From CAUTYU01 sp963545205 (lineage in GTDB: Bacteria; Desulfobacterota; Desulfovibrionia; Desulfovibrionales; Desulfomicrobiaceae), in NCBI GenBank assembly GCA_963545205.1, contig CAUUHW010000007.1, forward strand, positions 1 to 64,000: DNA of 64,000 bases. The letters run 5' to 3'. A program made the position numbers and the translations under genes. Positions 19,101 through 27,990 of this stretch are shown piece by piece (the stretch's first letter is position 1; the number at the start of each line of letters is the position of its first letter). The notes below the pieces were generated by a model. That model saw only the letters and a list, made by a program, of their open reading frames with translations. It ran no database searches and was not told the origin of the DNA.

Positions 19101-19224
19101 GGAACAGCTTAAAATTGTTTCTGATCTGGGCTGTAAATTCGGTCAGGGCTATCTTTTTTCGCCGCCTGTTCCGGCAGACAAATTTCAGGAACTGCTCAAA
19201 CAAGAAAATCTGCTGCCCCAATAA
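16111..19224 (+). CDS. Membrane c-di-GMP enzyme: sensor-PAS-PAS-GGDEF-EAL
   Basis: About 1037 residues. Two membrane segments (about 23-46 and 288-313) enclose a periplasmic sensor that resembles CHASE4. Two PAS-like domains follow (about 365-475 and 485-597), then GGDEF (609-767) and EAL (782-1030). The cyclase loop reads MSGDEF, a Ser-for-Gly variant. The phosphodiesterase residues all look intact: EALARW, ELTET, DDFGTGYSS, KIDRSFV and AEGIE. It may make or degrade c-di-GMP, with degradation better supported. ATG at 16111 overlaps the previous stop; a TTG 30 bases earlier is a weaker start. Confidence 0.88.
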   Translation: MLASKIKLLFPDPLRNNSLRLKAFFSLAVLFILLTLASIGIVSFTVRSALDTYEKKQVEIKTNLAIETIRTDLSTLSEITKSRAWRDASANFLRGKYPSYPEMNITPTAFHEQAVDAFVFLKPDGCLFFSVMASSPKILVFPCSREILDFVSNHLPQKERSTFEGIVLIENQLYMAACQPILNSRGTGMVQGWLWGLRKCDQSYVSGLSNKLNLEISLLPWTEALPPQNWLEKIDEQRGRLLLESHSFLAVETQKKIIGIRLLDKRPDTIPVAVVAQEEWKLKESQRGITLILFFTQLIMAVIGFFLALDFLNRKILQPAEELTISVASQSPPELLQAITTGDEIQKMSRLVQDSLVFCQDNETFLQTMLNTLKVGIMLVSSKDDTLLRINQYGAAIIGLPPEQLIGQPYTRYICQDECESPFLTTNPHGGGGNSKCKLFSSDGTSRTVLTSVTPITHQGEELFLKTFLDISKLERTRSLLSESEQRYRTIFMNTGTAIFISRNNKTILQSNDEFVKLTGRKEKAEVEDHKWPEFFHPDDIKQMCEYHTLRRTNVSTAPRNYETRLQRLPGETRYVLITVSTIPNTDLTIASMVDISPQKETAKLLANIAFTDSLTGLANRTGIQFDLDKRLKKEYSQLAVFSLDIDGFKMINDSLGHKRGDEILQQVARRLTNFFVGTQNKVARMSGDEFVVVTPLQNGNQEATELASKILELFTRPVVAGEAEIFLNVSIGLSLAPDHSQDAEQLIIFADLAMYEAKLTGKNSFHVYSKQLSFAAEAQVKVEIDLRNALTQKGIQPFFQPIVSLPDCSIVGMEALARWHEQDGTILQPDIFIPAAERTGMITDIDLTILDQACFQLMKWNRQGLKNIYVSSNLSGRHFQRGTVVRDIRDIIDKHAIKPEQLRLELTETVYMQHQEQTRRQIKELLELGVKTSIDDFGTGYSSLSYLQDTPFRTLKIDRSFVWNLPASSAQTLLKMVIGLARAIGLTTLAEGIETKEQLKIVSDLGCKFGQGYLFSPPVPADKFQELLKQENLLPQ

Positions 19225-19262
19225 GGCAGCCGCCATTACAATATCAGACGCGAAACCGGTAG

Positions 19263-21104
19263 CTACTCTTTTTTGCCGGCACTGACCTTCAAAGAGTGCC
19301 GTTTTTGCGCGCCAAGTTCCTTTTTTCGCAGCCGAATGGACTGCGGCGTGACCTCAACCAGCTCGTCATTACGGATAAAATGAATGGCCCGCTCTAAGGT
19401 CATGGGCAGCACCGGGCTTAAAATGACGTTATCGTCCTTGCCAGACGCGCGCAGGTTGGTCAGTTTCTTGGTTTTGCAGGCGTTGACATCAATGTCATTC
19501 TCCCGGTTATGCTCACCAACAATCATGCCCTCGTACACCGGCTCACCCGGAGTGATAAAAAGACGGCCGCGCGGCTCCAGATTATACAGGGCGTAGGCCA
19601 CAGCCTCACCGGACCGGTCGCAGACAATGGAGCCAGTGTACCGGGACGGAAAATCTCCACGGTACGGCCCGTATCCGGCAAACAGGGTGTTCATGATCCC
19701 TGTTCCCTTGGTATCAGTTAAAAATTCGTCACGGTAGCCAATCAGCCCACGAGCAGGGACTTCAAACTGCAAACGGGCCCGGCCAAAACCGTGATTAACC
19801 ATGTTTTGCATCCGTCCCCGGCGCAGGGAAATCTTTTCCGTGACCACGCCAACAAAGGATTCTTCGCAGTCAATATGCACCTGCTCCATCGGTTCCAGCA
19901 GATTACCGTCTCCATCCCGCTGATAAATGACTTCCGGCCGGCCGACTGTCAGCTCAAAACCTTCACGGCGCATGGTTTCCACCAAAATAGCCATCTGAAA
20001 TTCGCCGCGCCCCTTGACCTGAAACGAATCCCGTTCCTCGGTGTCTTCCACCTCAATAGCCACATTGCGCAGGCTTTCTTTTAACAGCCGTTCCCGAATC
20101 TTGCTTGACTGCACCAGTTTGCCTTCCCGTCCGGCCAGCGGAGAAGAATTGATGGAAAATTTCATGGCCACAGTGGGTGCATCCACCCGAATCCGGGGCA
20201 GGACACGGGGCGCTTCCGCCAGACAGATGGTGTCACCAATAACCACGTCTTCAACACCGGCCAGCACAATAATTTCTCCGGCAGGAGCTGTTTCTGTTTC
20301 CTGGAGCTGCATGCCCTGATAGACTTGGAGTTTGCTGACTTTCAGGCCGGTCTGGGCGTTATCTTCTTTCATGCACAGCATCTGGGATTTTGCCTTTGCC
20401 TCGCCACTTACCACCCGCCCAATGGCCAGCCGTCCCAGATAGTCGGAATACCCAAGGTCTGAAACCAACATCTGAAACGGCTCTTCAGCAACATACGCCG
20501 GAGCGGGAATTTCCCGGACAATAGCCTCAAAAAGCGGGGCAAGGTCAGTTCCCGTGTCTTCAAGGCTGGTTTTGGCAATCCCTTGCTTGCCAATGGCGTA
20601 CAGCACGGGAAACTCCAGTTGTTCGTCATCAGCTTCCAGATCAATGAACAGGTCATAGACCTCGTCAAGCACTTCGCTTACCCGGGCATCACTGCGGTCA
20701 ATCTTGTTGACCACCACAATCAGCTTGAGCCCCGCATCCAGAGCCTTTTTCAGAACAAAACGGGTCTGGGGCAGCGGCCCTTCCGAGGCATCAACCAACA
20801 AGATCGCACCGTCAACCATGGACAGGGAACGCTCCACCTCGCCGCCAAAATCAGAGTGACCAGGCGTATCAATAATATTGATTTTTTTCCCGCCCCAGGT
20901 GACAGAGCAGTTTTTGGCTGCAATAGTGATACCGCGCTCCCGTTCCAGCTCCATGCTGTCCATAAGCCGGTCGTCCATGTCCTGATTATCCCGAAACAGA
21001 CCGCTTTGCCGAAACAAGGCGTCAACGAGGGTTGTTTTGCCATGATCAACATGGGCGATAATGGCGATATTACGAATACTTTCATTTACAGCGTTTGTTT
21101 TCAT
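19263..21104 (-). CDS. typA: Ribosome-associated GTPase TypA/BipA
   Basis: 613 residues, translation-factor GTPase. G1 is AHVDHGKTT (17-25), followed by RERGITIAAKN, DTPGHSDFGGEVER and NKIDRSDAR. The C-terminal domain has the BipA-specific RGLIGYRDEFLTDTKGTG. BipA aids ribosome assembly and stress adaptation. It converges on the c-di-GMP gene, with only 38 bases between. Confidence 0.96.
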   Translation of the reverse strand: MKTNAVNESIRNIAIIAHVDHGKTTLVDALFRQSGLFRDNQDMDDRLMDSMELERERGITIAAKNCSVTWGGKKINIIDTPGHSDFGGEVERSLSMVDGAILLVDASEGPLPQTRFVLKKALDAGLKLIVVVNKIDRSDARVSEVLDEVYDLFIDLEADDEQLEFPVLYAIGKQGIAKTSLEDTGTDLAPLFEAIVREIPAPAYVAEEPFQMLVSDLGYSDYLGRLAIGRVVSGEAKAKSQMLCMKEDNAQTGLKVSKLQVYQGMQLQETETAPAGEIIVLAGVEDVVIGDTICLAEAPRVLPRIRVDAPTVAMKFSINSSPLAGREGKLVQSSKIRERLLKESLRNVAIEVEDTEERDSFQVKGRGEFQMAILVETMRREGFELTVGRPEVIYQRDGDGNLLEPMEQVHIDCEESFVGVVTEKISLRRGRMQNMVNHGFGRARLQFEVPARGLIGYRDEFLTDTKGTGIMNTLFAGYGPYRGDFPSRYTGSIVCDRSGEAVAYALYNLEPRGRLFITPGEPVYEGMIVGEHNRENDIDVNACKTKKLTNLRASGKDDNVILSPVLPMTLERAIHFIRNDELVEVTPQSIRLRKKELGAQKRHSLKVSAGKKE

Positions 21105-21232
21105 ATTTACCTGCGTAAGTGGCGCGTAACATATTACAGGCCAAAGCCCAAAAAATAAAAAAACCAGGTTCCCCCGTTTTCAGGAGGAATCCAGCTCAGA
21201 AACAGTATATTGCAACACATTCACATTGCGTT

Positions 21233-22708
21233 TTAATTCGTTACTTCATCTTCCGAAACAAACAAAAGCGGCCTGTCTGTTTCACCAAGCAGCATATACT
21301 TCATCTCCTGCACAGGAATATTGTTCAGTTCTCCCGCCCGGCTGAGATAAAACATCACCCCGATGGCAACCCAGATAAAAAGCGCTACCCAGGACTCAAA
21401 AACAATCGCGGCCGGAGACCCCGGCATGGCCAGAAGAAAAAAGCAGATAATTGAAGTCAGGGAGCCGATAATCGCTACAGGTTTTCCCCAGCGGGCTTCC
21501 AGGATTTCAGGGTGCCGGGCAACATATTTGTAGGCAGCCATGCAGGAGTACAGATAGGCCAGGGCTGTTCCCATGGCCGACATATCAACAATCCAGTTCA
21601 GGGCGGAACGGCCAAACCAGGGAGCGACAACTGTCAGAGCCAGGGTAAAAAAGATGGCATTGACCGGCGTATTGTATTTCGCATGCACCTTGCTGAAAAA
21701 GGGCGGCAGAAAATTCGCCCTACCCATGCTGAACAACAGTCGGGTGGTGGCCATGAAAAATCCGTTCATGCCTGTAAAAATGGCCGCCAGAACAGGTATG
21801 GCCAAAAACACTCCACCCCAGCGTCCAAAAATCATGTCCGCAATACCGCCTGTGGGCCAGGGATAATTCGCCCGCAGCAATTCAGGATAGGGGATAACAA
21901 TGGCAACCGCCAGAAGCACGATTGAATAGATGGCCGCTCCGCACAAAATGGAAGAAATCATCAACTGCCGCGATTTTTCAGGGGCAAAATTAAACTCTTC
22001 CGCAGTTTGCGGTATGGTGTCAAAACCAACAAAAAGCCAGGGGGTAACAGCCAAAATAGCGATTACCGCTGAAAAGGGAGTCCGGTGTTCAGCAAAAAGA
22101 GGTCGCAGGTTTTCAAGCTGGCTGGACTCAAAAGTCACAGCCCCAAAGCCCAGAACGAGCACTCCGGCCATCAGGGCAAAGGCAAGGAAAACCTGCAAAC
22201 TGCTGGCAAAATCCATGCCCCGAAAGTTCATATAGGCCAGCAAGACAAAAGCAAGAGTAATAACCACCATCTCACCAGCAAAAATATCCCAGCCAGCGAT
22301 TGAGTACAGGTAGCCAACATTAAAAACCCCGGGCAGGACAAAACGGGTCAACAGCGCAAGAGCTGTACCGTTTGCCGCGATTACACACAGATACCCCAGC
22401 ACCAGCGCCCAGCCGCAGATAAAACCGGCCTTGGTACCAAAACCAATATAGGCATAGGTAAATGAGCCTCCGGCAACAGGGTAGGCCTTAATAAGAATGC
22501 TGTAGCAAAGAGCAACTGAGCAAAGCAGTCCCCCGCCCAGAAAAAAACCAATAACTCCGGCAAGAGGCCCTGATTCCGGCAAAAACCTAATTCCAGGCAA
22601 AACAAAGCAACCCCAACCAATAATGGCCCCCAAAGCAAGAGCCCATACTGATAGAGGACTCATTGTCTTTTGCAGTTTTTCCCGTTCTCCCTGTTCGTAA
22701 TTCGGCAT
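21233..22708 (-). CDS. APC-family amino acid permease
   Basis: 491 residues with about 12 hydrophobic helices. Helix 1 carries the APC signature region (ALGAIIGWGCFVLPG) and GSFTYAYIGFG follows. A good ribosome site (GGAAGGAG) precedes the ATG. APC carriers move amino acids or amines across the inner membrane with protons or by exchange; the substrate cannot be told here. It stands alone, divergent from pncB. Confidence 0.82.
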   Translation of the reverse strand: MPNYEQGEREKLQKTMSPLSVWALALGAIIGWGCFVLPGIRFLPESGPLAGVIGFFLGGGLLCSVALCYSILIKAYPVAGGSFTYAYIGFGTKAGFICGWALVLGYLCVIAANGTALALLTRFVLPGVFNVGYLYSIAGWDIFAGEMVVITLAFVLLAYMNFRGMDFASSLQVFLAFALMAGVLVLGFGAVTFESSQLENLRPLFAEHRTPFSAVIAILAVTPWLFVGFDTIPQTAEEFNFAPEKSRQLMISSILCGAAIYSIVLLAVAIVIPYPELLRANYPWPTGGIADMIFGRWGGVFLAIPVLAAIFTGMNGFFMATTRLLFSMGRANFLPPFFSKVHAKYNTPVNAIFFTLALTVVAPWFGRSALNWIVDMSAMGTALAYLYSCMAAYKYVARHPEILEARWGKPVAIIGSLTSIICFFLLAMPGSPAAIVFESWVALFIWVAIGVMFYLSRAGELNNIPVQEMKYMLLGETDRPLLFVSEDEVTN

Positions 22709-23158
22709 TTTCTCCTTCCTTTTTTGAGTAGGTGTCAGATTACAGAAGCTTCACTCCTTCAGTTTCAATCGTTTATAAACGAAAAAAACAGCCGCGCTCT
22801 CTCCGCGCGTACAAAGATTGTTCAAGTTATTGCTTACGCCGGATACACGAGCAGGTAAAAGGACACGCCTTTTGCCGCCATCAGGTCAGCGTTCACTACA
22901 GCCGGAACAAAAAAATTTTATAGGGCCGCCTTCCTTTAACATATAAAAGACGGGGAATGTGAAATATTAGACATTTCAAAAAAAATACATAATATAAGTT
23001 GGAAAAGGAATCAAGAATATTTTTAACCCCTTGCAAACAAAAGAGAAGAAACACAAACTTCAAAATCTTCCTTGCCAGGCCAGCCAAGAGATGGCAGGCT
23101 CCCTGAGCTGCCACGGCTCTGCCGTGGGCTGTATCCAACCTAAAAAAACGAGTTTTTC
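22709..23158. other. 450-base divergent spacer between permease and pncB
   Basis: AT-rich spacer with promoters for both flanking genes presumed but no strong -10/-35 pair that I can single out. It holds the GC-rich hairpin listed separately just before pncB. No convincing protein-coding frame. Confidence 0.4.
23106..23130 (+). promoter_or_regulatory. Hairpin in the pncB leader
   Basis: A perfect 7-bp stem CCACGGC/GCCGTGG with a TCT loop (23111-23127), extended by AGC/GCT beyond a two-base bulge. There is no T-run, so it is not a classic terminator. It lies about 30 bases before the pncB start, where no Shine-Dalgarno is visible, and may affect translation or RNA stability. Confidence 0.4.
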
Positions 23159-24703
23159 ATGGACAGAACAATCAGCACGGGTATGCTTTTTACTGACCAG
23201 TACCAACTGAGCATGGCCCAACTCTATTTCAAACACGGGCTGCATACCCGCCAGGTACAATTTGACTATTTTTTCCGCAATTATCCTGACTATGGTTCCC
23301 ATCAGGCCGGCTACTGCGTCAGTGCGGGTCTTGGCACCCTGCTTGAATGGATGGACGGTCTGCGTTTTACCGAAGCTGATCTTGACTGCCTGCGCAGCCA
23401 GACTTCTCCTGACGGGCGCCAGATGTTCCGGGAAGATTTTTTACACTGGCTGAAAAATGACGGTCATTTTGGTTCCGTATCCATTCAGGCCATCCCGGAA
23501 GGCAGAATTATCCATCCGGGTATTCCTCTGGCCATATTACGTGGTGATTTTGCCATGCTCCAGATCCTGGAAACGCCTTTTTTGAACACCCTCAACCACC
23601 AGACACTGATTGCAACCAAAGCCTCCCGCATGGTTGAAGCCTCCAAGGGCCAGCCTATCCTAGAATTTGGCCTGCGCCGGGCCCAGGGTCTGAGCGGCAA
23701 CAATGGCGTACGAGGGGCGCTTATCGGCGGGGTAAGCGGTACTTCTAATATCGGAATGGCCCACACACTGGGATTGCAGGCCAAAGGCACGCTGGCGCAC
23801 AGCCTGATCCAGGCCTTTATCGCTCTGGGAGAAGGCGAACTCGGAGCTTTCAGGGCATACGCCGACCTGTACCCGGATAACTGCCTGCTCCTGATTGATA
23901 CTGTTAACGCCCTGGAAAGCGGACTGCCAAACGCGATCAAAGTATTTGAAGAACTTAAAAAGAAAGGATACCGGCCTGTTGGTATCCGTCTTGATTCAGG
24001 CGATCTGGCCTATCTGAGCATGAAATGCGCCAGGGAACTGGACAGGGCCGGATTTCCCGAAACCTGTATCGTGCTCTCCAACCAGCTTGACGAAATCATG
24101 ATCTGGCAGATTCTGAGCCAGATTACAGAAGAAGCCGGCCATTGGGGCCTTGACGCTGACAAACTGATAAAACGGCTGGTCTTTGGTGTGGGAACAGCCC
24201 TTATTACCTCTGGCGGCCATTCCGCTCTTGACGGCGTGTACAAACTCGCTGCCATTCAAGAAGGGGACAAATGGATTCCGGCCATCAAGATTTCAGAATC
24301 TCCGCGCAAGACACTGAACCCCGGAGCGAAAAAGGTCTGGCGGCTATACGGAAAATGTGGCCGGGCCAATGTTGACCTCATAGGGCTGGAAACGGAACAA
24401 CCGGCGCAGGAACAGACAATTTTGCTCCGTCATCCGCTGGAAGCCCAGATACAGCGTACCCTGAAAAAAAATCTCATATCTGATATGGAAGAACTGCTCC
24501 AGCCGATACTTGTTCAGGGCAGACAGGTGTACACCACTCCGCCTCTGGAAGAAATCAACCGGGTCAGAAAAAAAGACCTTGACCGTCTGGATACAGGAGT
24601 CAAACGGCTGGTCAATCCCCATATCTATCATGTTTCCCTGACGGAATCCCTGTGGGAACTCAAAAAGGAAATGACCCGGGCCAGAACAGGCAAAGAAAAC
24701 TAG
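23159..24703 (+). CDS. pncB: Nicotinate phosphoribosyltransferase
   Basis: 514 residues. It converts nicotinate and PRPP to nicotinate mononucleotide in NAD salvage. Family hallmarks include FTDQYQLSMAQLYF near the start, FDYFFR, EFGLRRAQG, GGVSGTSN and GIRLDSGDL. The length fits the longer NAPRTase type. Its 3' end overlaps the convergent U32 gene by 4 bases. Confidence 0.92.
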   Translation: MDRTISTGMLFTDQYQLSMAQLYFKHGLHTRQVQFDYFFRNYPDYGSHQAGYCVSAGLGTLLEWMDGLRFTEADLDCLRSQTSPDGRQMFREDFLHWLKNDGHFGSVSIQAIPEGRIIHPGIPLAILRGDFAMLQILETPFLNTLNHQTLIATKASRMVEASKGQPILEFGLRRAQGLSGNNGVRGALIGGVSGTSNIGMAHTLGLQAKGTLAHSLIQAFIALGEGELGAFRAYADLYPDNCLLLIDTVNALESGLPNAIKVFEELKKKGYRPVGIRLDSGDLAYLSMKCARELDRAGFPETCIVLSNQLDEIMIWQILSQITEEAGHWGLDADKLIKRLVFGVGTALITSGGHSALDGVYKLAAIQEGDKWIPAIKISESPRKTLNPGAKKVWRLYGKCGRANVDLIGLETEQPAQEQTILLRHPLEAQIQRTLKKNLISDMEELLQPILVQGRQVYTTPPLEEINRVRKKDLDRLDTGVKRLVNPHIYHVSLTESLWELKKEMTRARTGKEN

Positions 24704-25920
24704 CTGCCGCGCAAAAACTGGCAGGGTTCCAATTCAGGCAGTTCGCAGCGCAAAAAGACGTCTGTGCCCGGATGAACATGCTCGAGCCGCTCCCCCCTGC
24801 TGTTTTCCAGGCCATAGTCTCCAGGACGCAGCCCCGGACGGCGCAGGCCGGGCAGCAAGACTTCCAGCTCACTTTGGGCTGACCACGGCGACTTGACACT
24901 GACCCGCCACATACCGCGGCCTGCCGGTTCAAGTATTCTGGCGACAATCTGCGGACGCTTGGTATCCGGGCCGACAAAAATCTTTTTTTCCGGTAAAAAA
25001 AAGCCCGATCCCAAGGGACGGGTGGTTGTTTTGGCCAGTTCAGCCATACCGGCCTGACAGTCAAAATTGCCGCCCGATGCCAGCGTATTGAGAGCCGCGC
25101 GGTACACGTCAACCACCGGCGCGAGATAAGACGAGGTTTTCATCCGGCCTTCAATTTTAAGTGATGTCAGCCCAAGGCCGACAAGCTCGGACAGACACGG
25201 CAGCAAGCATAAATCCTCGGCACCAAAAATACGCGTAAAATCGCCACGCTGCTCCACATCCCACACCTCTTCTCCCCGCTGTTTTTCCTCGACCCGAAAA
25301 GCAACGGGACGGTAATCAAAGCGGCAGGGATGCGTACACAGGCCGTGATTGGCCAAACGGCTGTTCAGATAAAAGCTCATCAGACAACGCCCGGAAACAG
25401 CCATGCACATGGCCCCATGCACAAAGACCTCCAGTTCCATATCCGGGGCGGCCTGACGTGCGGCCGCAAGAGCTGTTCTGCCCAGTTCGCGGGCCAGATT
25501 AACCCGCTGCGCGCCCTGCTGCTGCCAGAAACGGATACTCAGACTGTTTGAGGTATTGGCCTGCGTGCTCAGATGAATCGGGATATGGGGCACAATGTCT
25601 CTGGCCAGCATAAAAATTCCAGGGTCAGCAATGATCAGCCCGTCAGGTTCACACCCGGCAAGCAGTTCAAGTTCAGCGTGAACATGGTCAAGATGGTGTT
25701 CCCAGGCCAGAATATTAAGGGCGTAATAGACTTTTGCCTGCCGGGCGCGGGCAAGCACGAGTGCCTTTTTCAGCTGTTCGGGATTAAACCCGGTCGCGGC
25801 AGTGCGCAAGCTGAGTTCCGGCCCGCCCAGATACACGGCGTCAGCACCGTAATACAAGGCGGTTTCCAGCTTTTCCATATTGCCGGCCGGGGCAAGCAGC
25901 TCAGGAACACAAACAGACAT
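24700..25920 (-). CDS. U32 peptidase-family protein
   Basis: 406 residues. It starts PELLAPAGNMEKLETALYYG, typical of U32, and carries the family signature EVFVHGAMCMAVSGRC with further Cys in GLCTHPCR. Studied members (RlhA, TrhP/TrhO-type, UbiU/V) modify RNA or ubiquinone and often bind an Fe-S cluster through such Cys; true protease activity is doubtful. It is 4 bases after the PHP gene in the infA operon, which fits an RNA-related role, but the substrate is not known. Confidence 0.82.
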   Translation of the reverse strand: MSVCVPELLAPAGNMEKLETALYYGADAVYLGGPELSLRTAATGFNPEQLKKALVLARARQAKVYYALNILAWEHHLDHVHAELELLAGCEPDGLIIADPGIFMLARDIVPHIPIHLSTQANTSNSLSIRFWQQQGAQRVNLARELGRTALAAARQAAPDMELEVFVHGAMCMAVSGRCLMSFYLNSRLANHGLCTHPCRFDYRPVAFRVEEKQRGEEVWDVEQRGDFTRIFGAEDLCLLPCLSELVGLGLTSLKIEGRMKTSSYLAPVVDVYRAALNTLASGGNFDCQAGMAELAKTTTRPLGSGFFLPEKKIFVGPDTKRPQIVARILEPAGRGMWRVSVKSPWSAQSELEVLLPGLRRPGLRPGDYGLENSRGERLEHVHPGTDVFLRCELPELEPCQFLRGS

Positions 25921-25924
25921 GCAA

Positions 25925-26800
25925 TCAAAAAGATGTGGGCAGACCGAGCGCAGCGCGGTGTTTTTTCATGTTTTCAACCAGTTCATACGAAAGAGCCAGA
26001 TTGGCACACCCTGTCCCCAAAACAATATCCGGCTTCACGCTGCCGTGAAAATCCGAACCACCGCTGACCAGCAACCCCAGGCGCATGGCAAGGGCAAAAT
26101 AATGTCTGGTGTATTCAGGAGAATGCAGGGGATAATGCACTTCCAGACCGTCAAGTCCATACGACTGCAATTCTTTCAGCACCTGTTCGGTCTGTTCCCA
26201 GGACAGGGAAAGGGTATACGGGTGAGCCAGAACAACAGTGGCTCCGTCCCGCTTGAGGGTTTCAACGGCCTTTTTCGGCTCCAGCTTGGTCTTGGGAATA
26301 TACGCCTTTTTTCCCGCGCCAAGATAGAGACGAAAGGCCGTGTCCACGTCAGAAACCACGCCAAGTTCAATCATGGCTCTGGCAATATGCGGCCGGCCAA
26401 TGCTGCTTTTTTCGTCCCGAACCATTGCCTTTAACTCATCGTACTGAATGGAGATACCAAGGTCGCTCAATTTTCGTAAGATACGCAGATTGCGTTCGTG
26501 TCTGGACTGCCGCAATTCAAGCAATACATTGTTCAGATGAGGAGAATCCGGTGGAATCCACAGCCCTAGAATATGCATCACCCCGAGACTGAAATCAACA
26601 CTGAGTTCACAGCCCGGAACGACCTCAACACCGAATTTTCGACCAGCGGCCAGGGCTTCCTCCAGACCAGCGGTTGTGTCGTGATCAGTGAGCGCCAGAC
26701 AGCGCAGACCAATATCAGCAGCCAGCCTGACCAGTTCCGTTGGACTGAATGTTCCGTCAGAGGCAGTGGAATGCGTGTGCAGGTCGGCTTCAGGTTTCAT
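25925..26800 (-). CDS. PHP-domain phosphoesterase (RNase AM/YciV-like)
   Basis: 291 residues. The PHP metal motifs are plain: DLHTHSTASDG at the N-terminus, ALTDHDT, then GCELSV, RPHIARAM, VLAHPY and GSDFHG. This subfamily includes the nucleoside 3',5'-bisphosphate phosphatase and 5'-3' exonuclease RNase AM. Start overlaps the infA stop by 4 bases. Confidence 0.88.
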   Translation of the reverse strand: MKPEADLHTHSTASDGTFSPTELVRLAADIGLRCLALTDHDTTAGLEEALAAGRKFGVEVVPGCELSVDFSLGVMHILGLWIPPDSPHLNNVLLELRQSRHERNLRILRKLSDLGISIQYDELKAMVRDEKSSIGRPHIARAMIELGVVSDVDTAFRLYLGAGKKAYIPKTKLEPKKAVETLKRDGATVVLAHPYTLSLSWEQTEQVLKELQSYGLDGLEVHYPLHSPEYTRHYFALAMRLGLLVSGGSDFHGSVKPDIVLGTGCANLALSYELVENMKKHRAALGLPTSF

Positions 26801-27015
26801 TTATACCGGTAGGTGATCCGACCGCGGGTCAGATCGTAGGGAGAAAGCTCCACCTTGACCTTGTCGCCAGGCAGAATACGGATATAAAATTTTCGCATCT
26901 TACCGGAAATGTGGCCCAGTATTTCATGGTCATTTTCCAGCCTGACCTTGAACATCGCGTTGGGAAGAGCCTCTTCCACAATGCCTTCAACTTCGATACA
27001 TTCTTCTTTTGCCAT
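26797..27015 (-). CDS. infA: Translation initiation factor IF-1
   Basis: 72 residues, single S1/OB domain, the exact usual length. Recognisable by KVRLENDHEILGHISGKMRK and the end SPYDLTRGRITYRYK. It binds the ribosomal A site with IF-2 and IF-3. A good Shine-Dalgarno (GAGGAG) precedes the ATG. First gene of the infA-PHP-U32 operon. Confidence 0.96.
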   Translation of the reverse strand: MAKEECIEVEGIVEEALPNAMFKVRLENDHEILGHISGKMRKFYIRILPGDKVKVELSPYDLTRGRITYRYK

Positions 27016-27180
27016 GACACTCCTCTAGGTGAAAAATTCGGCTGACAGCCACAAAAAAATCTGGCCTGCCCGAAAAAAAAGGGGTACCGTGGCAGGACAA
27101 AAGCAGTGCATGACTGCTGTTATTACAATCGTTATAAATCGCACAGTATTCGCTTTCTGTCAAACATAACCGGCTGCACC

Positions 27181-27984
27181 ATGACAACTATCAATGAACA
27201 GGTAAAAAAATTGCTGCTTGAAACCCAAAGCAACAAAACCGCCATTCCACAGGAACTCGATCTGGTTGAAATGCCCCTGGAAGGCATGGCCGCCTACTGG
27301 CTGGCCATTCATAAATCCATAAGCGGGAAAAAAAACAAAAACTTCCTGCTGTCTGAGGCCAGCCATTCCTCAGAGCGGTTTATTTCGTACTTGCTTGAAC
27401 TGTGCGCCTCCAATCTGTCAGCGGACGATATTGTCAGACTGGCCCGCGTAAAAAAGGAAACCCTGCTCCGCGACCTGGGACGTAAACTGGTGATGATGGC
27501 CATTGCGGTTCTGGGAGTCGCGGCGAGTGAAAATCCGCAAAAAATCATGCTCCGTTTTCTGTCCAAGTTTCCAGTGCCGCCGATTTTTGAAAGGCAGGTG
27601 TTTGAACTGATTCAGCTTGTTATTAAAAATCTGGACAATCCTGATTTCAACAGTGCCAGGTTTTTTCATATCGACCACCGTCTGAAAACAGAAACTCTGA
27701 TCATCAACCTGATATTCTATTGCATGTACCTGCGCAGACAGGAAAAAGACATTCTTGAACATCTGCTCCCCAACATCCGTTCGCATTATTTTCGGGAAGG
27801 CCTGAGTTTGACCCTGGACGGCTTTGACCTTGATTTTATCAAATTCCGCCTGAAATTACAGGAAAACGAAATCCTGCAGGAAACCAGACTGAAAGCGGAA
27901 ATGTCCATTGAACTGTGCGCAGCCATCAAATCCGGCGTCAGCTACGCAGACAGCCACCTGATCGCCAAATCCTATATGCACTGA
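27181..27984 (+). CDS. Hypothetical helical protein
   Basis: 267 residues from the ATG at 27181; an upstream extension of 25 codons lacks good composition. The product is almost all helical, soluble and rich in Leu/Lys/Glu. I recognise no domain or catalytic motif. It ends 6 bases before bioF and so heads the bioF-esterase-bioC operon, divergent from infA. A link to biotin synthesis is only positional. Confidence 0.6.
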   Translation: MTTINEQVKKLLLETQSNKTAIPQELDLVEMPLEGMAAYWLAIHKSISGKKNKNFLLSEASHSSERFISYLLELCASNLSADDIVRLARVKKETLLRDLGRKLVMMAIAVLGVAASENPQKIMLRFLSKFPVPPIFERQVFELIQLVIKNLDNPDFNSARFFHIDHRLKTETLIINLIFYCMYLRRQEKDILEHLLPNIRSHYFREGLSLTLDGFDLDFIKFRLKLQENEILQETRLKAEMSIELCAAIKSGVSYADSHLIAKSYMH

Positions 27985-27990
27985 CCTGCC

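Noticed and set aside
23106..23130. Riboswitch before pncB
   Set aside because: A single stem-loop without any conserved aptamer core that I recognise; kept only as a hairpin.
25981..26000. TTGGCAC inside the PHP gene as a sigma-54 promoter
   Set aside because: No GC at the required 10-base spacing and it lies within coding sequence.
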